The notes: generated by a model not told the origin, from the sequence alone. A stretch of 64,000 nucleotides of DNA from Incurvaria masculella (GCA_946894095.1 OX335644.1:15233595-15297594); one strand, 5' to 3'; shown: positions 43,360-57,500, counted from the stretch's first letter. Numbers and translations: made by a program.

Positions 43360-43790
43360 TATTAGGTCCTTTTCGAATTTGAATCTAACCTAAAACTTTA
43401 CGTTCTAACAAAGTTAAAAAAAGCAACTCTAATCAAAACACCAATAATTAAAATTATTATTCCTAAGAAAATAAGTAAATAATCATAAAATCATTTACTA
43501 TTTATAAAGTAAATAATATTTAAATGAATTCTAAATTCAATGCATTTTGTCTGCCAAAATAATTAATCATATTAATAATAGTCAAAAATAAAAAAAACAT
43601 CAATTATTTGATCCTTTCGTACTAAAATATTTTATTTTTGAAAAGATAAAAACCAGCCTGGCTCACACCGGTTTGAACTCTGAAAATTTTAATGAACAAA
43701 CAAAAAAAAAATTAAACTTTTGGATTTAAATTAAATCTTAATTCAACATCGAGGTAGCAATTTTTTTTTATAAGAACTATATATTTATAG
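43360..43790 (+). pseudogene. Nuclear mitochondrial fragment: ND1 start, tRNA-Leu(CUN), 16S rRNA 3' part
   Basis: Reading the minus strand, ND1 codons give LIIGVLIxVAFF and, after a 1-nt insertion, TLLERKVLG and IQIRKGPNK, with one in-frame stop (about 43360-43490). Next is a tRNA-Leu with TAG anticodon (about 43496-43563). Then comes the end of 16S rRNA, recognised on the plus strand by TTTGATCCTTTCGTACTAAA, CACACCGGTTTGAACTC and AACATCGAGGTAGCAA. The order matches the standard insect mitochondrial map. Frameshift, stop and indels show an old nuclear insertion, not mitochondrial contamination. Confidence 0.9.
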
Positions 43791-44640
43791 TCCAATTACT
43801 AAGTTTACCGACGTACTAAGTTTTGACAGATCCTCTCTGAATACGACTATGAGTCGAAAGATTGGGACGGAATAGGAAAACAATTCTCTTTTCCAGACAC
43901 CTCAATGTATTTTGCCTGCCCCGTATGGGTGACAAATGAAAAAGTTCCCTTCATTTTTTATATTATGTCTGCCTACAGAACTGATATGATAAATAAGATA
44001 AATAAATAAGGGAAACAGCTAATCTGGTTGTATGTAGCTGAACGCCCCCCCCCTCTTGTGTCCCGCGCCGCCGTCTCTATGCGGATCGCGTGGCGCGAGC
44101 CGCGCCCCTGGAGCTGCAATGGGGTGCAGGATCTGGAATCGGGAACCGATCCTGAAACACAACATATAGGTCGTAAAAAGCAGTAATATTTCGGCATTCG
44201 CCGTTATCAAACCTTCATTTTTTACTTTACCATACTAAATATGTGATTATGTTAATATTTTTCAAGTCACATATTTTTCTTTAATGAGTTTATTAATAAT
44301 TTCAACATATAAAATAACAATATCTTGATGGGAGCGACATCTATTGGAGACTTGGCTATTTGCGATTAATTTGGCGCAATTGGAAATCAAAACACAATTT
44401 TGATAAGCAAACCTTTTTATGCATCTTCCTGTAATGAAACAATCACACCATAAATCTGGTACGTTGAAATTCCAACAATTGATGAATTTTTTATTCCAGC
44501 GCAATGACCGATATTTGCAATCTCCGCGCCGTACGAATATCGGTAATAGCAATAAAGAAGTGATAGTAGGTCCCTGTGCTTTCCAAATCACATCCTTATT
44601 CGTTAAAAGAAACAAAATAATTGTTCAGCCGCAAAGCGGT
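43791..44640. other. Intergenic DNA, nothing recognised
   Basis: It has a C run at about 44045-44053 and a GC-rich patch to 44130, but no gene family was seen. Ordinary AT-rich DNA follows. Confidence 0.4.
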
Positions 44641-44643
44641 CGC

Positions 44644-45000
44644 CAAAAGTATACCAAGTCGGAACATGAAAGAGTAAATCAGCCGTTCAGTCTCCACCTA
44701 CTGTACCGAGTGTCAGTTCATTTCATACCGAGAGTATACCTGGTCAGAACATGCAAGGGCGCCCAGGTAACAAATAGTGCCTATTGTAATTCGGCTCCAC
44801 AGGTCATACCGAGAGTGTACCTAGTCAAAACTTGAAAGGGTGGTCAGATAACAAATGGTGCCTAATGTAATTCAGCCACCTAGTCCATATCGAGAATGTA
44901 TCGAGCCAAAAAATGCAAGGGCGGCCAGATAACATAGCGTACCTAATGTAATTCGGCCGTCCAGTTCATACCGAGAGTGTACCTAGAACACTCAAGAGGT
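44644..45000 (+). repeat. 81-bp tandem repeat upstream of rabaptin
   Basis: Units start with ATACCGAGAGTGTACC-type sequence at 44725, 44806, 44887 and 44968, exactly 81 bp apart. A degraded unit begins near 44644. Each contains AACATGCAAGGGCGGCCAG, then GTGCCTAATGTAATTCGGCC. The array ends about 600 bp before the rabaptin ATG. Confidence 0.85.
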
Positions 45001-45339
45001 TACTCATTGTTATAAAAACTTCAGTAATAGGAGTTTACTGATTATTAAAATAAATACATCTTTATCGTACAAATATAAATTCCGATTTTTTTCACGGTTC
45101 CCATACAAATTAGTCACGTGAATCTAACTAAATGTATGGACTACGAAAAAAATATCGAAATTTCGATATGTGTAATAAAAAATTAGTACATTACATACTA
45201 TTACTCAAGATTCTTATATCCCATTTATCTGGAATATTAAAATTAACTCATTTGAGAAATATGCACAACACATAAATACACTTTAACCTTGCGAACACCA
45301 GTCGCCAGGTTAGAGTAGACGTGAAATATAATAGTCTCA

Positions 45340-45589
45340 TATGAAGTGGCGTCTGAGGCGCGTTGTTGCTGAACCGCATAGTAGCGTCGGAGCGGCGGCT
45401 CGGGGGAGCGGCATCTATGAAGCCGGCGATGGGAGATGTCGATCACCGCCTGAAACGTCAGAGCTGTGTCAAAAAACTACAGTAGGTATTTGTCGTTTGC
45501 GTGAGATTGCATATGTAGTATTTCCTTTTTATTTCTGGTTCGGCGATTTCTGAGCCATGCTAGTCTGGAAAATCCATTAAGTTAGCAGT
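45340..45589 (+). promoter_or_regulatory. Probable promoter / 5' UTR of rabaptin, with a short uORF
   Basis: A GC-rich patch (about 45340-45450) is followed by a leader before ATG 45590. An upstream ATG at 45557 opens an 8-codon reading frame ending TAA at 45580, just before the main start. The transcription start is not known. Confidence 0.35.
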
Positions 45590-48500
45590 ATGGACCAGTC
45601 ACTTGATATGGACAAAAGCAGCCCGGAGTTGGTTACCAGAGGTAAGAAATGACCCACCTGCTTTGCTGCAAATCCTTAATTTTGGCAGTTGCTCGGTAGC
45701 TAGACATCGCTGCCAACTTACATTATCTTAATTTGGTGACACATCGGCACAGTTAGCCTTGAATATACTTCCAAACAAAAATCAGGAAATTATTTCCTTT
45801 CAGTAATGTTCTAAAGTAAACAAAATGTGGTTAACGCGTGACATTTCCGACTACTCGAACAGATCTGGTCAAATCAACAATGAGGCATTGGAGCTCAATG
45901 TTTTGATAGTTGCAATCACCCTTAATGTGAGCCCGTAAGTTTCCGCACGCTCTTACAAATGTAGTATGGAGATCATTTTAAAATGATTATTTTATAGAAG
46001 ATCAGTCAATAAATGTGTGTCTTCCTGTTTTGGTGTGTTTGATAAATCCAAACGGAAGTTAACAGACAGCAAAAATATGGATTTTCTGCTTAGATTTTTC
46101 TATTCGTGTCATTCGACTAAATAAATATTTGTCAATAAATTAAAATCCTGCAGCTGTAATTAGACATTGATTGACTGATGTTTGATATTTCCTACCTATG
46201 TTTGGTCTGGGAACATTGCTTGTGGTTTCATCTTGTTGGGTTTGTTTAGCCAGTAGATTTTCACTAGTGCAAGGAATGGTGATGTTATTTGTTAGTTCAT
46301 TGCTTGTAATCTCAACTATATCATACTGATTACTTTGTGCTTAATTTATTGTATTGTTGGGACGATCTTCAATTGGACTAAGAATTTTGTATGTCCAAGT
46401 AGGTATAGGACACATTTCAAAATCTGATTATCCACGATGTTTATGAACAAACATATGTCTTATACTTTTGCTCTGGAAATTTTGAAGAAATTAGTTTTTT
46501 GACGAGTTTGAGACTAATATTGATGATGCATTAAAAGTTCCACAATAAATCTATGGCATAGGCATTATGGTATTTCGGATCATGTCCAGCCCATACAATG
46601 TTTCTCAATAACATAAGGGTAGCGGTCTCTGAGCCCCAATCTTTCTATCCATCTTTTTTAAAAAAAAATCCAAAAATTCATTGAAGTCCTAGGATGTTCT
46701 TGGCTATAGTTGGACCTGATAGCTGGCGCTGTTGCCAAGATCCAGAACTTACCATTAGAATAAAACACCTGTGAAGGTGAAAACACATTTTAACAAGCTC
46801 TGCTCTGGTGAATGCCCACAAAAAAATCAGCCCAAGACGTCACAGATGTGACGGCAAAGTTTTATACTATTATGTGGCGCTACAAAAAAATGCATCTTCT
46901 AACGGTATGCAACTTCTAAGGGGAAAAAAACTCAAAGCTTATTGTAGATGTCGCATGAGTGCCATTACCTTAAAACGTCAAAACTGTCATGCCCGTCAAA
47001 TTTGATTTACGAGTTTTGAGATGAAATATGTACTCCATGATGCAGATAGAATAACCTTTAGAATAAAAGAAGAGCTTTTTTTTGTCTTCAAAAAAATTTA
47101 AACCAGCACAAAGTATGAAACGAAATATTATAGGTTATGTTTTTGTAATACTGTAATACCCCGACTTATGCTATCCCGTTTTACGCGAATTCGGAGATAC
47201 GCAGTTTTTAATTTTGATTGCCGCACGCATCGGCTTTCTCGCTCCGCCCTCTCAGTGTTCAGTTTGCGACAGGTGCGTGAATTTGTTTTATGTGCGCAGT
47301 GTGTTTTACTTATAATCTCTAATTATGTCATCTAAAAGAACGAAAAATGAGTAATTTAAGCTTAACAAGAAAAGAAAACCACGTAAGTATGAGCAAGACA
47401 TTAAACAAACTCATTCGCTAGACCCAGTTGAATCGGTAAATCAAATAAAAATTGCAAACTTAACAGAAGAACGCGTTTCTACTACAAAACGGGGAATAAA
47501 AAAATTACTGGTATGCTACGAGAAGAAAACATAACTCGTCAGACAACATTGTTAGAATATATGAAGCCTTCGACATTTCTGTCGGTTCTTACATTTTATT
47601 AAAAACGTTTCTTCTAAATTATTCGTTTCTTTAAACTCTGGTCCCAATTAAATATACTTTATATGTATTTATATGCAAAGTTGAACCCCGACTTACGCAA
47701 ATTCGACTTTCACGGCAATCGCTCAGACACACCTACCGCGTAAGTCCGGGGTATTACTGTATTTTCTTTCCCACGACTTCTTTTTTTATAGGATGGACAC
47801 GTTTGGCCAATGTGGCCAAAATCAGATGCTTACCGTGAAAAGGATATTTCGATTCTCTATAAGTTATGGAAAACGGCAACTTTATGGAAGCAGACCTTTA
47901 TCCAAGCTATGGAAAGAAGTCTGTTCTTATTGGTCACTGATCTCTTACAAGTCTCAGCTATCCTATTCAAAATATTTGTCAGTCTGTATAGTTCTAATTG
48001 TTTGCAGCAGAAAACTAAACCAATTTTCTCATTATGGACTGGCATTCTTGGAATTATACATGCAAATTTTATCTCAATGGGGTCAACGCATATTGGCTTA
48101 TGTAAATCTACAGGGTGTCGTAACGGCCAGTACATTAAATTTGGGAAATGCTTATGGCGATCGAAACAAACAAAAAAGTTTAATAACTTTTTGCTGAATA
48201 TCCTCTAAATAAAAAGTTAGACTTTCCATACAAACTAATTCAATAATTTACAGTAAAACGAAGTTTATGTTCCGTTAGAACGTGGGAATGTTGTATGCAC
48301 TTGGACATGGCTGGTTAATATCACACCCACTGTCATGACATTAGCCTGACACCCCACGTGGGATCTAGGTTCCATGCCAAGACCTTCTTTATGCACGGTT
48401 ACAACGTCACGTCAAATTACACTAGAGGAAAACATAAATTTCCAAAATGTATATCTCGATAACTAGACAGTATAGAGAATAAAATTATTAACTTTTTTGT

Positions 48501-51500
48501 GCGGAAAAACATGAGGATTACGCTGGCGAAATTAATGTACTGGCCGTTATGACCCCCTGTATAATAAGAATTATTACGCTTCCTATCGGTAGTCTTCGAC
48601 ACAATTGCTTATTTTAAAGTAATGAGAGCAATAGGGGTTGCAATAGGCAGAACTTGATTATTTCGGGTGCCAACTCTCTTCAAGTTAATGAGATCTATGT
48701 GCCATATTTCTGTTTAGTGTCCAATCACTAAATAGTACCAAACATGGGAGTGCAATCCTTAATTCTTTCTGCATGAGTCTGTCAATGAGTTGTAGTCCAT
48801 AGTTCATGATGAGATAGATGCTGCATTTGTATTTATATTTGTTTTTGTGTAAAAAGCCTGAATGTATCACTCACCCTCTTGTTGTATTTGATTCTAACCC
48901 AGGGTTGGTGGTGAGCCCCGTGATGGAAGAGGTGTCGCTTCAGCCTTGCGACAAGCAACAGATGACCGAGGAGTTCAACGTGCAACGAGCCAAAATGAAA
49001 GAGCTCTTTCTGCAAAAAGAAGGTTTGCATTTTGTAATAATTCTAGGGCAAAAAGATAAAATTGAAGTAACTGTGATGGTTGCTTTTAAAATAAATGCAT
49101 TTTCTTTATTTTAAAGGAAAGATTACGTATTAAAATATCTTTCTATGGTTTGCAACAAAGCTGCACTCAGTTGAGGTATTTGAGTAGTGTACCTAATTGG
49201 AAACATCTTTTTGTCATTGTCACCGCTCAGCGATGTCATTGTGCTCGCGGGCGCTATAAAATATTTTTTTTTTCTGTATTGCACTCTGTCCCTGCACACT
49301 GTTCATCTTTAAAGGTTCAAAGTGAATGTAACATTTATCATGTCATCAACTGTACATTTCCCAGTGTTCCTCCTGAAATATATGCTTTTTTGGTAATTTT
49401 TAACTATTAAAATTCGACATAGTTGGAAAGTGAATTATATTGATTAGTATAATAAATAACAGTCTACAATTAAAGAATACGACTAGGTAACTTGGAAGTA
49501 TACGCACACTCAGATTGCTCGTGCCGACACACACAAAGTGTGCAGACCAATAACAGCTGGAGTTCCCCCCAACTTTATGAATGATGTATAATGGTATGGA
49601 ATGAAGTCGTGTTGTTGATTGTTTTTGGTATATCATTCAGTACATTATTCTCTTGAATACATCTAGCAATTAATTTGAATCGGGTAGGGAGGGATCATAA
49701 GCGGGAAACGGAATTATTTTCTCATCAAAACTCATTAACTAGCCCAGATTGGCTGGGAAGCTCGCATAGAACCGTCTTCCCATTCCATCCATATTACGAA
49801 GTATTCGTCCTGCCATAAAGCTCTTTAGATTCTTGCCGAAATGCAAAATTACCGAATTGGAGAGCCGCAGAATTGCTAAACTGCAGAATCGCGAAACTGC
49901 AAATATGCGGAATTGTGGCTTTCCGGGCGAATCATGTTTCTTAGCTTGCGAGAAATAAGAGAAATAAGATTCATAAAGTTATTTCGCAAGCTAAGAGATA
50001 TGGGATTCGTTCGGAGTTCCGCGATTCTGTTTTTTCACAAGAATCTTGCTTCGATGTACACATTTAAAAGAAGTAAATGCACAGAGGAGGTGAAGCGAGT
50101 GACACGTGAAAAGCAGCAGCTAGAAGGCGAGTTGACCGGCCTCCGGCAGCAGCTTGAGCAGCTGCAAACGCTTAGCGAGAACCAGCGCAGCGAGATCGAC
50201 ACGCTTCAGTTCTTAGTACAAGGTCAGTGAATCACTCGATGTCTTGTGCCTTTTAGAGTTTGTATGGGTGGTTTGGTGGGCGCTGTGAGTGAGAAACTTC
50301 TTGAGGTGGTAAAAGCGATTCCATAAGAATATCAAAACAAATTTTAATGGAAGACAGAAGCATAAAATTATTTCGTGTTCACTATTTCTAGAATGTGTGA
50401 GGTTCATACAAGTAGTGATGTTTGTGGTTTTTTATTGTTTTGAGCAGGGCCGGATCAAACATGTTGCTCTAGTCCCATAGACAATGCAATACTCGGGGCC
50501 CGAAATTTTAAGAATAATTACTAAATTTAATTAAAATTTTGAAAATGGCTTTGCCTATGAAGAAGTAATTTCGCACGGTTTTATTTGATTTGCCGAACTC
50601 CTTTAGTCATCCTTTCTACCAAACTAGTTGATAGAAATGCGGCCATCTTGGAAACCCTATTCGATACAAATCTTCAAATTACATTTATACTTGATAAACA
50701 TTTTTAAAAAAAATCTTTGGTGAACCTAGGCCCTGGTTTCTAGACTATTCATCTAATTGATTGAGAAATACACTGGATTATAATTTTTCTAAGCACTTTA
50801 TATTGTATGCATATGACCCATTGCCATAGATTAATATTTTATGGTTATTATATGGTTAGAATCAGTATTTATCTTCATCTGCATCTCTCTGGCACACGGA
50901 ATAATTACACAGTTAATTTTTTGGTAACAGCCATTTTTATAGTGCCATCTAATGGTGTAAAATTAGCCATCCATGTCCGATTCGAAAAAAAACCTATTTT
51001 ATACTACCTCATATTTAGTTGGTTGGTAAAATCACCGCTCGCGAGAAGCGTAGAAAAAATTCGCTCGCGTATTGCTGCCCCTCTGAATGTGTTGTGAGCG
51101 GATGGGCGGTGCGCAGAGACGGTGGAGGCGTCGAGCAGCGAGAGCGGCGAGGTGCGGCAGCTGCAGGCGCGCTGCACCGAGCTGGAGCAGCAGCTCAACC
51201 TGCTCAGTAAGCAGGCGCAGGCCTCACAGGTGCAACACTCGTGCTATATATATATTATTACTATATCTTATTAGTTGTGAAACTAACTTGCTTTCTTTCT
51301 GTAGAGTATAACACTGCAGTCACACTGATTAATTTTATTTGCCAGTTAATATTAAACACTGAGGGCGGATTTTTCAATTCTCAGATAGTACTTATGGGAC
51401 TGATTGTACAAATTCACGTTGGTAAAAATACGGATAATCACTGCCGCAGCATTATATCTTCTATCACAGTTATCTGACTTTCATTTTACTAATAAAGATA

Positions 51501-54500
51501 TGGACTTTCTATATCGGATGGATAAGCAGAAGCGTAAAAAAATCCGTCTAATAGTTATCTGGCTGTTTATCTGACTATTGAAAAATCAGCCCTAAATAAG
51601 AAATTTACATCAAGTGCGTCGGCGGAAAGCAGTGGTTCCGTACCGCTGAAGGCCGGGAGGACTTGAGGAAAATTGGAGAGGCGTATGTCCAGCACTGGAC
51701 GCAAACACGCTGACTGACTGACAAATAAGAAATGGAGGAAACAGTGTCACCAAACTATGTGGCACCATCATTTTCTACATATGTTACAACTAATTTAATT
51801 GAAAACTTAACTGAGGGTTATCCACTCGCGGTCGCGCCGGCATGGATACTGGCTCACGACATTGCGTTATCAATCGCCAAGGAAAAGTTAGTTGTTAACT
51901 TATCTCGCTTCCGCTGAATTTGCATACGGCGTAAGGTTTTTGACTTCGTGCGGTGCAATCGAAGGCCTCGACTCAAACAATAGTATGATAGGGAAAGTTA
52001 TTCTCTTTCCTTCAGACTTGTGCAATGGCAAAAGAGTTGAGTGGGTTGGGGACGATGGATCGACACAAGGACAAGATGGTTAAGATTTGGCGCGACGTGG
52101 CTCAGGTCACTTATATAATATTTTCTTTTAATTTTGACAACTTTTAAAGAGTGAATTCTCACACACTGGCACTTTAACTATGACGCTGTGGATATAAATT
52201 AATTTGCACTAAATGAATGGATTGTGGGATTTATTATTTTAGGTGGGCTGAAAATTTCACCTGAGAAAATTTAATTTTTATGGAGATATTATTTTTGTTG
52301 TCATTTGCCACTTTGAAAGTGCAGAAACTTAGAGGCATGAATATTTTTGCCTGATGTTAGATATCAAAAATCATTTAAATTGGACCAGTTGTTTTTAAAT
52401 AATGACTCCACTACGTTTGTATGGAGAGCTTAACTTATTGATGATTACGGGCCAACTTAAATCAAACCTTAAGCCGCATCACGCTCACTTATCCGAGCGG
52501 CATTGCGTCCTCCCCAAAGCTTCATAAATCCGAATCCACGCAGTACCTGTGGAGACGTACAGAAACGCGGCGGATAGGGTAAAGCGCGACCGAAATATTA
52601 TTATTCCAAAAATAATTTGTTCCAAATCATGCTAATAAAATGAAGTCATGGGAAAGAAATTATAACAATAACATAACCTATAACATATCATTTAAAATTT
52701 TGTCCTGATCAATTAAATTAAAATTAGTTCGAAGACAAGCAAACCATATTTTTCTTTTCCTCCACACCTTATTTTAACTGCATCATGGAGCAGATCTTTC
52801 ATTTAATTACGCGTTAATAAAACTTCACAGAAATGCCAGTTTTGACGTTTCTAAGGTGAGGTTGCTCATGCGAAACCTACCATTGGGTTTAATATGCTTT
52901 TATCGCGCGCCACCGCATTGAAAAATAAAACTGAAGGGTATTGTGTGTGTGCGAGTCAGGAGGTGTCGCTGGCTCCGTCGGTGCTGGTGCAGGCGGTGAC
53001 GAAGAGTATCGCGCGCAAGCTCGGTGCCGACCCCGACCGGCCGGACAACCTCGAGGACAGCATGAAGAAGGTAAACAAGTATGTTAGTATGCACCAACTC
53101 TATTTATGCATGTTCCCACTGTGCTGTCCCTAAGGACCGTCTGCCTAAGCGACATTATTTTGGTTTTTCTTTAATTTCTTTATTTTTGGTTACATTACAT
53201 TGTTGTTCCACATAATGCATCCATAGCACAGTGTTAAGTTTATTTTATTCCAACTTCTGTTTAAGAGTGGTCGTTGTCGGCCAAAAGGCAAGGAAAAAAG
53301 GTCGAAAGGAGTAAGCTTTACACTGTGTATCTGTTGATTTTAAATATTGTGCAACTTTTTTTAGAGGTGACTTCGCAATGTTGGTGTGTTAAATAGTTTT
53401 TTTAAATAGCTGTTTTAAAATTTTTCAACTTTGTTTGCATCACGAAAACACCTTCCCCGGTCCCTGCCCACCCGCAACTGACTGATGGGATAAAAAACCC
53501 AAGAAAAATAATAATAATCTACTCTAAAGCACCTGTGAGGTCTCACCTCAGATTTGTTCAGCATTTCGAGGCTCCATCCCGTGTTGAACAACTTGGAAAT
53601 TATGATACTGTCGAATTCTTATCCTTAATTCTTTATAATATAAGATATAGTTTTAGGCTACAATTGTTGTTGCAATTTTATCTGTATATCTATATATATT
53701 CCTCATATTAGCACAAAGACTTAGCAAATGATGTAATATACACGACTGAGATACAAAATATTTTTATGTATTTAATGGATACGACATTACCGTTATCTCA
53801 TTAATTTGAGTTTCAGCGACATCTACATTTTAAGCATTGTAATCAGATTTTGAAAATAATCTGAAAAAGTATTGGTCGTGGCATTCGTCGGAAGCAGGAC
53901 GTCCTGCTTCCGACGAATGTCACGACCAATACTTTTTCAGATTATTTTCAAAATCTGATTACAATGCTTAAAATGTAGATGTCGCTGAAACTCAAATTAA
54001 TGAGATAACGGTAATGTCGTATCCATTAAATACATAAAATTATCAAGTAAAATCCGGGCTGACTCTTAGTGTCCGATACCAAAAACGTCTATGGTGACGA
54101 CAGCAATAAGATTGATAGCTCAATCATTGCAGTCAAAATGCCTTAGCGTAGGATCAATACGCAAAAACATCATCAGCGCCATCTAGCAGAAGATAGGGGA
54201 AGCATTGTGTCGATTCGAATATAATCGAGAAATTCGTTGGCTGATGTAATTGTCGGGATAGCTCAGTTGGTTTAGAGCAGTGGACATGTAATCCAAAGGT
54301 CGCAGGTTCATGTCCTGCTTCCGACGAATGTCACGACCAATACTTTTTCAGATTATTTTCAAAATCTGATTACAATGCTTAAAATGTAGATGTCGCTGAA
54401 ACTCAAAATTAATTAGATACAAAAGATATTTTAGATAGGTTTTAAATATTGATCAAAGCCACATCAGATAAGTGTCAATCTCCATGACTGTTTTATTTAT

Positions 54501-57500
54501 CACTAGCTGCGGTACTCGACTCCGTTCCGGTTAGTATCAGGCTGAATTATTTCATGGATAAAAAGGGCTGGAACCAAAGGTTGGTCCAGGACAATGTATC
54601 CATCTGCCGATTAAAATCAAGATCGTTTGAGCCGATATGATATGACTTAATGAGAAACATCCAATCATATCCATTTACAGCTTCGTAAACATTTGATGGC
54701 TACTTAAAAAAAAAAAGCATATGCCGGCAGAAACATTTTGTAAACATTGTATACCTTGTAAGTAATTAACAAAGGCGACCTAAAGTTTTACGTGGTCTCG
54801 CTACTCACCCCTCTGGTAATGAAGTGTTATATCATGTAGCCTATTAGTTTTGAGTAGAATCAGGTTAGACACACCTAAATCGGGCAATTGGTTCTCAAGT
54901 AATAAGCACTTTATTCCACTGTTGGCACCTCTGGTGATTTATCCTGATGCCCTGTAGTCCTAAAGTTGCAGGAAATACCAAGCTTGAGCTTGAGATTTTA
55001 GCCATCCATATCCAATTTTTGAATAAAATAATTCAAGAGAAATGACATAGACACCTGATACAGGCGCAGGAAGACACGGAGATGCTGAGGTCCCTGGTGG
55101 TGCCACTGGAGGAGGAGATCAAGGCTCTGAAGGACAAGCTCCGTGACACCGACACACAATTGCAGATCGCTATGCAGGTAACCTACACTTGGCTGTTGCC
55201 GGGTAACCCTCAATAAAGAAATGTAATATCACTCCACATAATTAGTGATCCACTTGTTTTTTTTTATGAAATACCGGTATGGGTGGCTGTGCTGAGGAAC
55301 AAAAGTGCTAAGAAAAACCTAATACACCTTGCTTGCAAACTACCCTCAGCGAGGCACCATACCAGCGGATTTGCGGACTATCGTTGAGCTATCGAGCTTG
55401 TTCAAATTATTATTATTATCATTATATTTATTTATTCACATTTTTTAATAATTTATTTTCATTTAGCTGAGGCACCCGGCTCTGCTTGGGTCAATGTCGT
55501 TTTGGACAGATGTCGGACCGATATTATATGAATTCCCCATACACATTTTCATGCTCTTAAAGTTTAATTTTCGTTACAAAAGGTAACTAATGTCCTTCTC
55601 CTGGTGAGTCGCTTGGTATGAGCAACTTCCAAGATGAAGTTTCACTTGTTCCTTTCCCTTCACAGCTTTATAGCCAATCAAAATTATATAGTCAAAAACA
55701 AATTTGTCTTCATGTTTTCAGAACAACAAACAATCTACAAAATCAGGAGACAGTAAAGGTAAGATTCAAAGTCTTATTCCTTCCAAATGCTTGGTCACCC
55801 GCTGCTTTGCTTGGCAGCGGTTGTATTTTACTAATAATATAATCCCATAATTAACCATGGCAATAATTTATAATGTCATTGAGATTTATTTCTCATTCTG
55901 AGTCAGATAATTGCATTTCGTCACAAAAGCAAGCTGTTTATTTTCGCTAGTACTATGACACTTTTTGACCAGCGCTATCTCCTGTCACTGCCGGAACTAG
56001 TTACACCGTCAGTAAACTAAGCTTAATTCACCGCGCTGAATGAAACTATGGTTCAAGCTGCAATTAAAACTTGTCCGTGTTTTCCATGCAGTTCAGTGTA
56101 GCCGTACCCATAAAGGGAAGCTCCTTGCATGGCATTTATTTCTTTCGGGAATGTCGTGTATTGGGCTAATATCATAACAGTAGTTGTGTGGTATTAGCCA
56201 TCCATATCAGGTTACTTAAAAAAATGTTTGAATAGGTAGGAATGATGGATCAGTTAAATTTGAAAATTAAGTAATATCATTGTTATAAAATATATCATTG
56301 ATAAATATTGGTTTTTATTTAATGTATTCTGAAATGTGAATTGCAGCGCCATCTGTTAAGGATGTTCCGACCCATAAAATGTTTTTTTTACACAGAACGC
56401 AAAAAGTATTGCACTTAAGGCACGAATTCGTCAAAGATATTAAATATAGCCATAGTAGTTGCAGCGAAAACATATTCACAATTTCAGGTTTAATGGTTTC
56501 GTTGTAATTGCCGATTAGAAGTTTTACACCGTTAGATGGCGCTGTTAAATAAAAACCGTATTTAAATAAATTGTAACAAAACCAATAATCCTGAAATTGT
56601 GAAATTGTTTTTGTTGCAAGTAATATGACTATATTAAACTTTTATTATGAATTCGTGGCTTAAAGTGCAATACTTTTTGCGTTATGTGTGCAAACAACTT
56701 TATATGGGTCGGAACAGACTTAACTTTTGTTATCCCTTTTCAACATTTATATGACGTTAGCAATCTTTTCCTACTATTATTTATATATGCCAATGTTAAC
56801 TGGTTGATTGTTTGCCGACAGAGGGCGGCGGCGGCGCTCCTTGCTCCATGTGCGCCAACTACGAGTCGCAGTTGGTGGCGGAGCAGGGCAAGTGCGCGGA
56901 GGCGCATACCAACGCGCGAAACGCTCAGCTCGCACTCAAAATGGTACAAACTTCCGTACAAATTGTAGGGTGTTATGATGAGATTTATTTCAAACGGTGC
57001 GCCAAGAGGAATATTTGAATTTTATTATAAGTTTAGAATGACATTCATTTGTTGGTTTCAATGTGAAATAAAATCTTGAAAACATTTTTTGCTGAATTTA
57101 AATAAGGTTTCATAGTTATTGAAAATCTCACATATTTGTTGCCTGATATAGTATGTTGAAATGATTAGTAAACTATGTTTTTAAGGAGAGCTTAATTTTC
57201 TGATACTTACAGGACCACCTTAATACACTTACCCCAATGGCGCCCTGTGAATAAAATCAATAAAGATGTTAAACCAAATTTTGTTTGATTAATACCATTA
57301 ATAGCTGTTGACCGTGCCCTTGACCACAGGCTTGAAGTCACCGGAGAGCCCACTGTGTGTTGGTAGAGACCGTTTGCCGGTCACCAGTGCGTTCTGGGCC
57401 TCCCCAATGGCGTTGAATGTGTTAAACAGACAACCATTTTGGCTATAATAGTCTAAAACCTGGGCCTAGAAATTATATAATTCCAACCCAAAAAAAAATA

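Noticed and set aside
43410..43780. Mitochondrial contamination in the assembly
   Set aside because: A frameshift, a stop and many changes in ND1 and 16S indicate an old nuclear copy.
44644..45000. CRISPR-like array
   Set aside because: The units are contiguous 81-bp tandem repeats without unique spacers, in an insect genome.
54252..54326. Functional tRNA-Thr(TGT) gene
   Set aside because: The invariant U33 is A, one anticodon stem pair is broken, and the sequence continues into a repeat tail shared with 20571-20822 and 53762-54039; it is a SINE head.
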